Shown one piece after another: positions 25,179 to 60,520 of a DNA stretch of 64,000 bases. Within the stretch, counting starts at the first letter, position 1. The number at the start of each line of letters is the position of its first letter. This DNA comes from Lota lota. Its lineage: Eukaryota; Chordata; Actinopteri; Gadiformes; Lotidae. The position numbers and the translations under genes are program-made. The stretch spans positions 4,076,501 through 4,140,500 of the forward strand of contig JACYXH010000091.1 in assembly GCA_026745465.1 (NCBI GenBank). Direction: 5' to 3'. The notes below the pieces were generated by a model. It saw nothing but the letters and a program-made list of their open reading frames with translations. It had not been told where the DNA came from and made no database searches.

Positions 25179-25798
25179 TGCTGTGCAAGCTTAGCACAGG
25201 AATACGAGATAGGGCAGGCCAAGATACAGAGCAGAGAAAAAAGATATGTTGTGGCTTTTAGCTATTCTCAGAAGTCAGACTTTAGATGAATATCTTACGT
25301 CTGATGGCAGACTATTTCGCTTCATATTTGTAAAAAAAGAAAAAGTGTAGTCTGAGTCTGACACCGTGTAGACACGCTACGGTTGAAAATTCACTTGTTA
25401 AAATCTTCTTCTGAACACTTCATCCACTGTTGGAGCTGAGATTAGCCTGGGTCCAGTTGCTTTTCACTCTGAACATCTATTGGCAACGGGTTGCGGTGCT
25501 TTGTTTGTATACATGCAAATGTATATATATGCAACATGGTTTGTTGTTGCAGCTTGCTGTGTAGCACAAGTAAAAGGAATGTAAAGCTGAACAAACTTTG
25601 TCTGCTGTAAGGCGTGAACAAATAAAGTATCAGCGATGAGGCAGTAATCCTGTTGTTAAAGGTCTGGATGTTATACATATGCATATAAATAAATGGTTCT
25701 CTGGATGACCAAATTGTAGCTACTGCTCCCTTGACCCCATGACTAAGATTACGCTTTTGTACATTTGTAATTTCCAATTTCAATACACCACAGGCCTC

Positions 25799-25890
25799 AT
25801 AAATACATTCATACATACAAACATACAAACATACATACAAACATACATACATACATACATACATACATACATACATACATACATACATGC
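25799..25890. repeat. (CATA)n tetranucleotide microsatellite
   Basis: Nearly pure ATAC repeat with a few ACAAAC variants at its start. It is flanked by (CA)-rich sequence up to about 25965. Confidence 0.9.
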
Positions 25891-26450
25891 ATACATAATT
25901 ACGCGCAGAAATACACACATGCACACATTTATACATACATACGACATACACACACACACCACATAAACCCACATTCATCTTCTGGAATATTCTCCGACTT
26001 TCCTTGATGGGATCGTCACAGACCGGGTCTGTATACAAACATCCTCACAGTAGCCATCTCAGAGCAAAAATAAATCTGAAACAAAGAACAAAAGAGCTCT
26101 CATGGGTATTGCAAGAATCTGAAAGATAAATGTTGGAATCCTATCTCGTCGTGGGGGGTGATAAAAAAAAACAAGGTGGAAACAAGGACATGGATGATCT
26201 AGGGCGCTTGATAAGAAAGTGAGAAAATGTGAGATGAACATACTTGGTTGGACGTATAATTAGGCTACCGCGTGACTTGTCAGCAAGCTCCAGTAAAACA
26301 ACATGCCTTGACTATGTCAAGTCATAATCAAGTTGAAGATGTTTATATTTTGTTGGCTAGTGGGGGGTTAGCATCGGTAAAACTAGCCAGAATATCCTGG
26401 AGGACGATCATTCAAGCTGCACTATGTCACCTTTTTCAACTTCAGCCATC

Positions 26451-26840
26451 ATCAGAATCAGAATCAGAATCAGAAAAGCTTTATTGCCAAGTACATTTTT
26501 TAAACAGGAATTTGTCTTGGTGATGTAGGTGCACGTCACGTTCTCTATTGCAGGTTAAACAGAACAAACAAAATAAGTATAAATATATATATAAATATAT
26601 ACACACAATTTAGATTTACAAGAGCAGATTAAGTACAGTGGCATGTAGAGCCAGGGGTGGGGTGTGGAGAGAGTCAGGGTGGTTTCCGGGCCTTGTTAAT
26701 AAGGCTAGTGGCGGAGGGGAAAAAACTGTCCTTGTGACGAGAGGTTTTGGTCCTGATGGACCTCAGCCTCCTGCCAGAGGGGAGTGGCTCAAAGAGATTG
26801 TTGCCGGGTTGGGAGGGGTCAGCCACAATCTTTCCTGCAC
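26451..26840. repeat. teleost interspersed repeat with (ATCAGA)n end
   Basis: The segment begins with ATCAGAATCAGAATCAGAA and GCTTTATTGCCAAGTACA and continues to a GGAGGGGAAAAAACTGTCC / TGGACCTCAGCCTCCTGCC block. I recognise this series as a very common dispersed sequence of teleost genomes, probably a LINE-derived 3' region in antisense orientation. The assignment is from memory. Confidence 0.65.
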
Positions 26841-28191
26841 ATATTGCATCATATTTTAAATAAAGGTTTTGAAAGGATCTCTGATAATAATATAAGCTAG
26901 CCAATGCTTTGAACGGCTGTGATAGAGACACTTAATGTCACTTTAAATCCATCTGTAACGCCCCTCTGTGATGAATCTCACAGCGAGGATTATAACCATA
27001 GCGTTAAACAGCCCTCATTGATTTGAAAAGAGAAAAAAGAACCTGGGTTGATCGAGCCATGGGTAGATGAATGTGTTCCTTTCTTAATGTATGAATATAT
27101 TTTTCAATCATTTTGGCTGCAATGAAAATGCTAGAAAATACTTGCAGAATTAAAGTCGACCAGAAAAACAGGACATGATACTGAATGTTTTATTTAATTT
27201 CATGCTCAATCGTTTTACATTCAGTGATTTAGCAGACTGCTTTACCCAAATCAACTTCTAGAGGAGACTGTGAACAATCAATCAGTCGAGTCATACAATC
27301 CATTTTGGAGCAACAAAAAAGTTGAAGTGCTGCACCTCCTCCAAAAAAAAAAAGAGCAAGACAGAATCCAGAGTACCTATAAAAACAATAGGTTTTTGAT
27401 AATTGTTTTGAATTAGAATTCAAGCGCATAGGAATCTGCATCTCACCAAAGTAAGACAAACAATGTAATATTCTATGTGCTGCTGTAGAGAAGTAGAAAG
27501 GCCTTACTCTGGACCGCCTGAATCTGGGTTGCGAATCAGTTCCACGCAGTGGATGAGGTACCAAATAAATGAGTGGATCAGAAAGGGTGGGTAGGGATGT
27601 AGGGCCACAAGAGATATTTAATGTGGGTGGTGGGTACAGATCCAGTGAACGCCAACACTGAGGAGCCGAGCTGGATGTGAGCTGCTACAGTTAGTCAGTG
27701 CAATGAGATCTAGAGTGGCGTGACGTGTGTGCGCTCACTGTGTTTGATAACCAAGTGCAAGGAGACCAACCAGTAAATCATCGCAGCAGTAATAGTAACA
27801 TGACAGGATCTGGTGCAGTGAATTCTGACAGGGAACACTTGATCTTCCTGTACGGATTGTATTCATACAAGCGGGAAATACAGATGAGATGAGGCCAGCA
27901 AACGTAAGTTGAACTTCAATCCTGTCACCTGGATTTTCAGCAGACTTGGACGGTATGCCAATGATGACGATCAATCCTATACGATACTGGTAGGAGGTGG
28001 TAAAGATAGGAAATTAACATTTGATAGCATTATAAAATCGTGTTGACACGAAATTTGTTTGTGTGTGTGTGTGTGTGTACTTGCGCACATCACGTATGTA
28101 GAGACATAGACATTCACAGACTACTATCGGCCTGTCATTGGGAATTGGGAAGAACGATTAGCCCATCTTGACATGCTAACTCCCTCATGGA
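26841..28191. other. gene-free interval with repeat-like segments
   Basis: No gene is seen. At 27215-27270 the sequence TTTTACATTCAGTGATTTAGCAGAC resembles the reverse complement of the 3' tail of the LINE found at 62251-62606, so this is probably a short antisense copy of it. A (TG)n tract lies at about 28060-28078. Confidence 0.4.
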
Positions 28192-28218
28192 GGGGGGGGG
28201 GGGGGGGGGGGGGGGGGG
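28192..28218. repeat. poly-G run
   Basis: Twenty-seven consecutive G. Together with the poly-C runs at 29611-29645 and 32456-32494 it is a G-quadruplex-prone homopolymer, and its length is likely to be unreliable in any assembly. Confidence 0.95.
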
Positions 28219-28721
28219 CAAGCCTCTGGTCCACATAAGAAAAGAGAAAATCTGTCTGCAGCTGCAAAGCCTGGGTGCAGAACAGAGAGTCATATTATAT
28301 TTACTAAGCAAGGAAATCCTATATGGTTACTGCAACAGGTTGCCATAGAGGCTATCACAGCTCACTCTTACCTGTCTCTCTTGGGAATGTAAAGCTTGAA
28401 GGCTGCTCCCACCAGTTTAATCTGTAATCTGAGCCTAACTCAGACTAAACCTGGCTGTAGGAAGAAACAGAGTAAGAAGAGGGGAGATTGTAGATGGTGA
28501 TTTGGCGAGAGCATTGAGCTGGGAAAGAGCGTATAGCGGATCTGGGAGGGGTGACTGAAGGGGGGTTAGGGGACAAGAGGAGTACACAGAATCTACTCTG
28601 ACCCCCAAATGCCTCCCTCCGGGGCCAATTTGGGTTTAGGGGCCAATTCAGAGGCTTCAGTAAGAAACGAGTGCAGAAATCTGACTGACTTCGTAACAGG
28701 GCTCTACATATATAATATATA
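28219..28721. other. no gene seen
   Basis: Unique-looking A/G-rich sequence ending in a TATATA stretch where the hAT-like element inserted. Confidence 0.4.
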
Positions 28722-29487
28722 CTGTATATTAGGGATGTGAATAACTAAACAGAAGATAGAAGAGACTAAACGAACTGATGCGGTGTGCTTCAATGTACGG
28801 AAGGCCTCGGAATTGCGGTTGCAATTAGAAAACTATGCAGCGCCACCACGACGTGTTTCTCCTCCTCCTCAAACTTCTCCGTCCCCCGCTGAAAGTTTAA
28901 ATTGGCTTCTTCCAAACCACAACGCCGATTTACGTAGGCGTAGTGCGTAGCGTGCGCGTAGTGCGCCTGTCACTTTATTGTAACGGTTCTAGGTTGCGTT
29001 GTTTGTGTGCATTGTGCTAATGTTGTGATTGGGTGCTCAGGAGAAGGGGGTGGGCCTTGGGAGGAGAGATATACGGTAGAGATTTAGAGAAGTTCGTGTT
29101 CGTTTTGTTATAGCATTCGACAACGTGTGTCTGCCATTAATAAAAGGGAGTTAATCAAAACAACCTGTGTGGTGCTTGGACGAATAGAAACAGGGTTGCT
29201 ACAATATGGAAGTCCATCGTAACGAGTTTGTAGCATGTTCGTAGACGACCACGTCAGTCATTTATGTCCACGTCAGTAATGTATGCATAACATGCTAAAC
29301 ATTCTGCCTTGCGTTGTTCTTCGTCATCATGACGCAGCCGTCCTCATTAATATGTAGGACTGCCTTGATTCAAGGTCCCTCATTGGCCACAACTTTTCTT
29401 TTGCGGTCCAAATGTTAAAAGTCGGCTTTGACCCTCGTGAACGAATAATCGAATATTAGATTGTTCTGACCCATCCCTACTGTATAT
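28722..29487. mobile_element. non-autonomous hAT-like element with 8-bp target duplication
   Basis: The octamer CTGTATAT flanks the element on both sides (28722-28729 and 29480-29487). The element (28730-29479, 750 bp) begins TAGGGATG and ends CATCCCTA, so its terminal inverted repeats match over 8 bases and are weakly similar beyond. Eight-bp target duplications and CAGGG/TAGGG-type ends are typical of hAT transposons. No transposase is encoded, so it is a MITE-like derivative. The flank is A/T-rich, which raises the chance of coincidence slightly. Confidence 0.7.
28979..29203 (+). mobile_element. possible solo LTR nested in the hAT-like element
   Basis: A segment running from TGTAACGGTTC to GGTTGCTACA contains AATAAA in ATTAATAAAAGG (about 29137) followed by TGTGGTGCTTGG. 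The TG...CA ends, size of 225 bp and internal polyadenylation signal fit a solo LTR. The first eight bases, TGTAACGG, are the same as the LTR-like end of the Gypsy remnant near 60837. No clear 4-5-bp target duplication is present, so this stays tentative. Confidence 0.35.
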
Positions 29488-29608
29488 TATTAGTATTTAT
29501 TGCATTCATATTCAAAGCTTGTTTGAGTGACCTCTTCTGGCCCTTGCCTTTATTTTAGGACAATATGCAATGTTTTCTTCTTGATTTTACACCCACACCC
29601 ACTCTCAC

Positions 29609-29610
<2 letters not shown>
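29488..29610. other. no gene seen
   Basis: Short A/T-rich spacer between the hAT-like element and the poly-C run. Confidence 0.3.

Positions 29611-29645
<35 letters not shown>
29611..29645. repeat. poly-C run
   Basis: Thirty-five consecutive C, followed by a short (CA)n tract. Confidence 0.95.

Positions 29646-38138
<8,493 letters not shown>

Positions 38139-38227
<89 letters not shown>
38139..38227. repeat. (TG)n microsatellite
   Basis: Pure GT repeat of about 88 bp. Confidence 0.95.
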
Positions 38228-38228
<1 letters not shown>

Positions 38229-38559
38229 GGCCATGGCTGTGAGTTTTTCCAGCACACCAGTGTGCATTTGGACAGAAGAGGGCTGACGAGGAGGGAGAAT
38301 TAGAGACAGATGATGAGATTCTCATGTTGCTGCTTATCTTGTCATGACTTCTGATGCAGAATCACTTTTTGTTTACTTGCTGTTCGGTCCTGTTCCACTT
38401 CAGTCAGTGTTATTCAGAAAAACTAACCACTGATTACATCATGTACTTTCCCTTTCCCCCCTCATCAAATACTTTGGGCTATTTTTAAAACAGTATGTTG
38501 ATAAATTCAGCATTGCAGTGATAGATGAGTTGAAAGAGCTTCACATTTGCACCCTGACC

Positions 38560-38760
<201 letters not shown>

Positions 38761-40290
38761 CGCACACTTTTCACCCCTACAAGAACCTTCTGTCTGTTGG
38801 TTGTCTTGGAAAGCCCTGGCCTTAGAAGAATTGCAGCTTCCAATTGAGACTCACGTTTGCCAGAGGTGTCCAACAGTATTCATAATCTCCCACCCATTGA
38901 TGATGGTGATTTTCTTATAAATAAAGCTTTGGGAACAGGGTCATGCAAAATCCATCAGGTCAACTAAAAGTAAAAAAAAGAGCACTCCTAAAATCTAAAA
39001 GATTATAACAGCAGTGCAGTTAGAAGAGGAAGGAGAATACAGGCATATGCAGTTCAGGCACAACATCTACTTTCCAAATGAAGCTAAGATGGGTCACCAT
39101 AACCGTAACACACATATAACACTGAGCCATATGTAAGATTGTTAAGCCCTACAGCGATTCACGATTATTCCCTTACAACAGAGTAGCCGTATTGCGTTCA
39201 CTGAATATACAATATTGCGATTAGTTAGTTAAGCACTGACGGCATTAGCTTCACAAAAGGAGAACGGCGACAAACAGTGCGTACATTGCAAAGGAGAGAC
39301 GCTTGATTTTTACATCACTGTTCAGTCTACCACATGTCATGGTTGTCCTTGTGTTTGAAACACTGGGGTCATCCAGTCCCTGACCAATGACCCCTTAATG
39401 TGTTGGAACCAAAAAATAGTATTTAATACAGTAGAGTCCTTTACTTCTGTTTTTCTCAAATCATCAAGTACTCTTTTACTCTTATACTCTTTTACAATTT
39501 TGGTTACGTACCGATATTAATAAACAGCCACAGATACAGTGGACCACAGATTTGATTATAATGCGTTTCAATACCAATATTGTTGATTGATGTCGCTAAC
39601 ACGTAAGAGTAAAATTCCAAATACACAATTATTGTTCCAATTGATTACATGCCATTATCTATACAATTATTCAGATCCATGTGAAGTTTTAAAACATCTC
39701 TAACTACATGCTGTCTTCTACTGATTGCATAACTTTAATAGAGATGAAACTTAGAGTCATTATCCTGAATAGAGGGGAAATCGTTGTTTGTTTTTAAATT
39801 CCCAGGTGTTGTAAGGACACACATCATCTCACTGTGCTTGAACTATATTTAGATGGGCGAACTAAAAACTGTCGTCTTATTATTCCACCAAGGCACCATC
39901 CCGTCAACTGACATGGCAATAGGAAAGCAAAACCTGAGATCAGACCATAGAACACAGGATTCTAATCATTCCTTAGTGTGTGTTGGCCAACCTGGGTGGC
40001 CCAGATTTGGGACTATCTTGCAGTGTCCCTCCAGCCTGACATTATATCTTATTTTATGATAAGGTATTTGCATGTGTGAACATGAAAATATGAAAATAAT
40101 TATAATTTCTTTACTACTTTTCTACTGCAAATCTCCCCCTTTAGTTCTCACTTCTCGACCTGTGTTGCAAACAATATTATTATTATTATTATTTAAAGCG
40201 GAAGTAGAATTTGATTGTGAATTTGGGCTTTTGTGGTCTATGACGGTTCCCAGGAGGGGAATTCACGTTCATGTATTGGCTTTGTAGATC
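38761..40290. other. downstream flank of lurap1; no separate gene seen
   Basis: A/T-rich sequence that probably includes the 3' untranslated region of the minus-strand lurap1 gene. I could not identify its polyadenylation site with confidence. A (TTA)n tract lies at about 40168-40192. Confidence 0.4.
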
Positions 40291-48434
<8,144 letters not shown>

Positions 48435-49346
48435 TGCGTCCCGTTAGGTTGAGAACCTTTTTTTTCTTCTTTTTTTTTAATCTAAAAGAAATCTAGAAAA
48501 GTACCTACGTCCTTTTGTTTGAGCTTCCCGGAGTGGTGTGGGAAGCTGCAAGTGTCACCTCTAGTGAAACGGCCAGCATCCCACGGTAGTCCATTAGTTT
48601 GGATGCGCCAAGTGGAATAAACAAGTTGGCAGCATTTGAACACGAAGGTGCGATTCCACGAGAATCGACCGCTGGGTTTCACGATTCGACGTGCATTTCG
48701 CGATAAAAAAAAAGGCAAACAAATGGATAAGTTTATCATGTAACGGCGCGAAACATATATCGCCTTGATCGTGAATGACTTGCCCCGTCGTTTCGCTCGT
48801 GCAGCGCTTCTGCCATCAAGTGCAAAAAATATATATTTTTTCTTTCTTGGTTGCTTGGATGGAGATGTATAGACGCAGATAACGGAATGTTTTGGACGGC
48901 TATATTCCGTCAAGATGCATTGCGTAGGACCAACTGCACGGCAACCGCACCAGACTCCACCTGCATTATGGTCACAGCAACCAGCAGCCGCAGAATGAGA
49001 GCTGAGCGAAAAACGCACTGTTTTGCCAGCCGTAATGACTGTAATATCACGCCCTCTCAAAGCTCCCCTGGCTGGTTCACAGCTGCTGTTCCACAGACTA
49101 GAGCTTTTATCTTTTCAGTAGCAGCAGGTCCTTGACTAATGGGACAGGACCTGCCCCATTAGTTAAAAATATTGATGCTAAAAAGAAGAATTAAAAAATA
49201 TATATTATTTAACACAAATCAAATCTTCGGTCAGCGTATGAAAGCATTAATGTAGACCCTGATCATTGGCAGATTTACCACTAATCACAGAGACCTTAAA
49301 CTCACACTCTCAAGACTTCGGTGTGGAGAGACGGAGATGGAAGATG

Positions 49347-49395
<49 letters not shown>

Positions 49396-52300
49396 TGTGT
49401 GTGTAGATCGTGTGTGTGTCATATATTTTACTGGCAGACAGGTAATTCATCTTGGGTGATTAATTTGGAGCGACATCATTATGTCATATAAAACAGCGAG
49501 TTAAAACAATTGTTTTGGATGCTTGTTTTAAACATTGTTCAGAAACTATGTCTGTTAACTGGAAAGATGCTCTTATGCATGTGTGCTATATGATCAAGAT
49601 ATCGCACATTCATTTATTGAGACAACTTAATGAGATCCTAGGCAGTTACAGTAGGCTACATATTTTCCATCTCCTAGTGTTTTTCTGTCTAAATGCCAAA
49701 GCTGGCAGGAGCAGCAGGATTCTAGAGTCTCTTAAGGGCACAGTACTTCTCTAACCTTATGGATGACATGATAACACGTTTGGTCTGGCTTCGATTACAT
49801 CCACTCAAAATAAAATTAGATAATACAGAGCAGAGTATGTCATTTATTTGTATTTTTCTTTATAGAAAATACAGGTTATGACAGGATAAGTTCACTATTT
49901 TCACAGATTGTCTGAAAATAGTGATTGATTGACTGACTGATAGAGTGACTGATAGAGTGTTCATCTGGGAGTCAGTAGAGCTACTATGTTATAGCAGAAT
50001 CTCTGGGCTAGACGACACAAAGCCTGGGTCGGAAACAAAGAACTGAAAGGGGCGGAGTTACACTTTGTTTCCTGTTTCATCACAGAGATATTCAACCGAA
50101 GAGAAACTCATTGGCGCAAATGGATAAAAGCGCAGAGTATAATAGGTGTATTTACACTGGTCAACTCAACACAGTGTTGATTCTAAATCTTTGATAGTTT
50201 TCTAAGAACGTTGGGATTTAGACAGGATGTTTTAGCTCTTCCCACAGGGAAAAGATGGCTAGTGCTGGTTTTGTGTTCGCTGTTTTAGCCAATGACAGAT
50301 CGCCGCTACAGCAGCTACAACAACAAATGATGAAGCAGAAGAAAATGAAATGCCCCGTTCACCCAGAACTGAGCCCATCTTATATCAGACTTTAGATTAT
50401 TATGTGAAGTCTGATTTGTGTGACTGCAGGAGTGGAGAGTGTACCATTATTTAGCAAATCGATTCAGTATTGACTTTGTTGGGCTTCTTCATGTAGCGAT
50501 CCAGCTACATACGATCCAACACTTCAAATCATCTCACTGCCTGATCATCCTCATCATCGTGTTATAACATGCAATTCAAAATGGCGGACGTGACGTTGAA
50601 TTGAACGAATAGGCCTAAAGATAGACAGGATATCTGACCTTTTCTTTTAAATGAGCAACATGAATATCCAGGGACAAGTCATCAACAGACACAAGCATGG
50701 CCATTTGTGATCACTCTAAGTCCAGCCACCGATGCAGGTTCAGCGCACTGCCCGGGCGTCAGGGCACGTTCACGACACAAAGCGACAGGAAGTTGGCAGC
50801 AGGGAGGCTTGGAAAGCTGTGCAGTGTGTTGGTGGGCCATGGGAAACTAAAGGGAATTCTGCCATGGTTGGCGCTCCTCAGCATGCCACTGTAGAGCTGG
50901 CTGCTGACTAGGAGACGGTGCATTTGGGAAGACAGCACAGGAAACAACTCTGATGGCTACAAGAGGTCTTGGAGTGCTTTCAGGGCTTTTCATCTTTCGA
51001 CGTTTTCTGCACTGTGTCAAGAGGCAGGCGGTCAAATGTAGCATTGCAGGAAATTAGGTGGGACATAGAAATCCAGCAGTGATGTCTTACATGCAGGTTT
51101 TAAGAAGCGAAAATGAAGCCAAATAATTTATTTTGGGACACAACCTAATTTAAAAGGATTAAACACCTAACCCCAGCTAATATGGCAAACATATCATTTC
51201 CCCTAATTAACCCTATGTAGTAATGTAAGAGTGGATGACCTTTATAAAAAAAAGTGCTTAATGCAACTCAGCACGTAGCAGGCTTCCTAGTAGAACACAC
51301 TAGGGCAGGTTAAAGAGTGCAGGTTCAAAGAGGAAAGTTTATAAATGTACATTGTTATTCACAGCTGGTGCTGGAAGCTGTCTGGCTGTGCTCCATTCAG
51401 TGTGTCTCTGGCCGCGCTGGACATGGAGACAATCAGTATATGGACTGGTTATTCAAGTCTGTACAATTAGTTAATTCCCATTTCCATGTAAGAAACGTGT
51501 ATATGCTATTAAGTTAGGATGGCAATTCGGGTTCCATTTTATTATTTCACTATTGCTTTTTTTTGCTGTAATTTCTGTAATTTCTGTCTTTATCCAAAGT
51601 GACATCCATTCTAACGTTTGGTATTTGTTTGTCATTGTGTTCAGTTATTGTATGTGCTGGGCCTTTCTCAGTGCAGCCCATTATGAGCCCCACTAACAAG
51701 TGGGTTAACTGAGGCTTAGCAGGAGAGCACTGCAACCTCTGTGACAGTATGTGGGACACATGTCCTAATCCCTGCGGCGTATCCTGGAACATAGCCGAGG
51801 GCCCCAGGGGTCATGGGGGTTAACACCGCTCCCATAATACCTATTTTATTCCTCTGTGCTGAGAGCGTGCTGGAGCAACCCAGCCATCATCCATAATGCA
51901 TAGAATATGAGTACAAATATAGATATTCATTTTATTTAACACGCAATACTCATACACTCACAAATCAGAATCCTAACTTTGTTATGAAACATTGTCTAAC
52001 CTGCAATGTGTAATTGCCATGGCAACGGTGGTCCAGGATAACAGTGTGGGCATGGAAAAGCAAACAGATCTGATTTCAGAACACCTACACACTGCAAACA
52101 AACCCACAGAACAAACACACACTCCCAGGTATGCTGCACAATACTGATATATATTATAGCACAATATTGATTCATAACTGAGTCACATTTGGAAGTTATT
52201 GCTCTGAAACTTGATAATGCTCTATCTGACATTTAATACAATAGGGGGAAAAGGGTGAACCATTAATATCGAAATGTTGCAGTCATCCTGTTACATAGAG

Positions 52301-52985
52301 AATAATAAACTCCAGACATAACCTTAATCAAGTTAAATCATAGAGTGTTAGAATAGTTTTTGTTGTTTTGATATGTGATATAGGCTTTATGATTTTAATG
52401 TATTTACAATTCTAATAATTTTACACCTAACCTACTGTAGCCAGGTTCTACATGTCTATCTTGCGAGTATTCCCTTGTACTGGGAATAATCATTTCTGTA
52501 AACCTCTTCTACATAATCACTCTGTCTCGTCTGTTTCGTTGTTACACCACAGTCCCCTCTAGTGGATGATTGTGGCCTTGCAGTTGAGTTCAAAACTTAA
52601 AAAGGGAACTAATGTGAATGTAAATATGTCTATCCACCCCCTCCTTTTACCTTCACTGTAACAACTCCCCTCCCCTATCCTAGAAAGTGGGATGCAATGG
52701 AAGTTGATAAGAACAGACTGGGACTGGATGACTGGAGACCAAGAAAACAACTCAAATCAATGATTCAGTTATTTGGCTATATCATTTTGTCTTGCACTCA
52801 ATCTGAGGTGTAGTTACATGTGTGATTTAAATGCTTGGACGTTTCTCAACCGTTCCTTGAACAAATATTATAAAAGTTGATATTTTCCCAGTACACACCA
52901 GTCCTGTAGGTTCACATTCTGTGTGTGTGTGTGTGTGTGTGTGCATGTGTGCATGTGTGCGTGTGTGTGTGTGTGTGTGTGTGCA

Positions 52986-53025
<40 letters not shown>

Positions 53026-53652
53026 AGCTCATGTTCGAAGTCAAGACATAATAAATTATGTCATTGTGTCTGACTAGAATTCAATGCATGATTGCAATCC
53101 TGGCAGAAGCCACCCTGAAATGCAAAGTATTTCACAAAGCTCTCTGTGTGTGTCTAATCTCTTTGTACCGCTGATGATTGGATTGAGATTGGACTATGGC
53201 CTGAAAAGGAAGTAAAATATATATGTGTGTGTTTGTGGCACAATAGTGTCGGTGCACTCTATCTTCCCTCAACGCGTTCCACTCCCTTGTCGCTCCCAGG
53301 TCCAACCTGTTTTACCTGTCTTCACCTGGGAGACAACAACGCTGCTGCCTGGCCATTTGGTAGCCCGCTGTACCCAGGGTGAGCTCCAGTACAGACACAG
53401 CTCTGTGGAAGTCAAGACGAGCAGCTGTCCTTTTCCACATCCGCCCCAATGACCAGAACTACAACTTGTGACTGCGAATCGATTTGAGAGTCTACACAGG
53501 ATTCTTTGGCTCTATATTTACAGGTATAACAGAAGCAGCGAGGTACAAGTGAGAATGAAAACCAGCATTGCATCTACCTAGCCTATGTGCTAATTAGAGC
53601 TAATACCAAACACAGAAGGGAGGGAGTGGAGGAGGAAGGGGAGGAGGAGGTC
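48435..53652. other. interval between the divergent lurap1 and ttc22 starts
   Basis: The first roughly 700 bp upstream of the lurap1 start are comparatively CpG-rich and probably hold its 5' untranslated region and promoter. ACTAATGGG and CCCATTAGT form a 9-bp hairpin near 49135-49164. (CA)n lies at 49349-49392, a GC-box-like GGGGCGGAG at about 50048, and (TG)n tracts at 52919-53022. The last few hundred bases are probably the ttc22 5' region. No additional gene is seen. Confidence 0.5.
52919..53023. repeat. (TG)n tract with GCATG interruptions
   Basis: GT repeat of about 105 bp broken by TGCATGTG and TGCGTG variants. Confidence 0.9.
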
Positions 53653-59747
<6,095 letters not shown>

Positions 59748-60275
59748 ATCAAGGGGATTATTGGCACCCAACATCCATTCCAACTAAATGAATCACCTCA
59801 CCACGGCACACATCTTTTACCCTTTTAGTCTCCAAACTAAAGAGCACAACACATTTCACATGTGGTTTGATTATGTAACAAGCAGATTGGGCCAAACGTA
59901 ATTCCTGTATTAAATATTGAAATGCTTGAAGGTCAGTCCAATCAAATCATTGTGGAAAATTATAATACACTTAAAATGTATATAGTTGTTGAAGAATAAC
60001 GCTTTTGAAATACTGCGTATTTTTATGAAATAAGCAAGACTTCCATTAAGAAGATGGAAATCTTAGATGATGTCTTTGGAAATCTTCAATGATGTTTTGA
60101 AAATGTATTCTTTATTTATTCTGATGATTTAAATAATATGGCATGCGTCGTCATGGCAACCAACTATTTAAAGGACTGCTCTTTTACCATGAAACATCTC
60201 CAAAAACTTTTCTTAAAACTTACCATTACCATTTGCACCAAACTGCATTAGACCTGGTGTATTCTCAGTGTATTG

Positions 60276-60310
<35 letters not shown>

Positions 60311-60520
60311 GTTTATAGCCATTGTCTTGGTGGCACAGCGGAGAGGAGTTTGTTATCACCCGGGTTCAAGTGGTCTCCATGGAAACCTTTTATTTGTATG
60401 TCATGTAGGAAATGTAACAATGTTGCGGGAATTGTTTGGTCAACTATAATCTTGGTGGTGGTGATGGTGGTGGAGATGGTGGTGCAGATGGTGGAGATGG
60501 TGGTGCAGTGGTGAGAGCTG
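59748..60520 (+). other. ttc22 3' flank
   Basis: Probable 3' untranslated region followed by A/T-rich DNA, a (TG)n tract at about 60275-60310 and a GGTGGTGGAGAT repeat near 60450-60510. AATAAA at 60608 is the first canonical polyadenylation hexamer I noticed, but it lies in the adjoining retroelement-like sequence. Confidence 0.4.

Larger units (their letters stand above)
24100..26450. other. 3' flank of gene B and gene-poor DNA
   Basis: Up to 24805 this is duplicated 3' flank, including a (TG)n microsatellite at about 24718-24788. Beyond that no gene is seen. A 13-bp perfect hairpin lies at 25146-25178. A (CATA)n tetranucleotide tract lies at about 25800-25890, followed by mixed CACA/CATA. 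Confidence 0.5.

Noticed and set aside
25442..26038. Minus-strand frame of about 200 codons across the CATA tract
   Set aside because: About half is Tyr/Val/Cys/Met repeat from the tetranucleotide, and the rest shows no recognisable domain or splice context.
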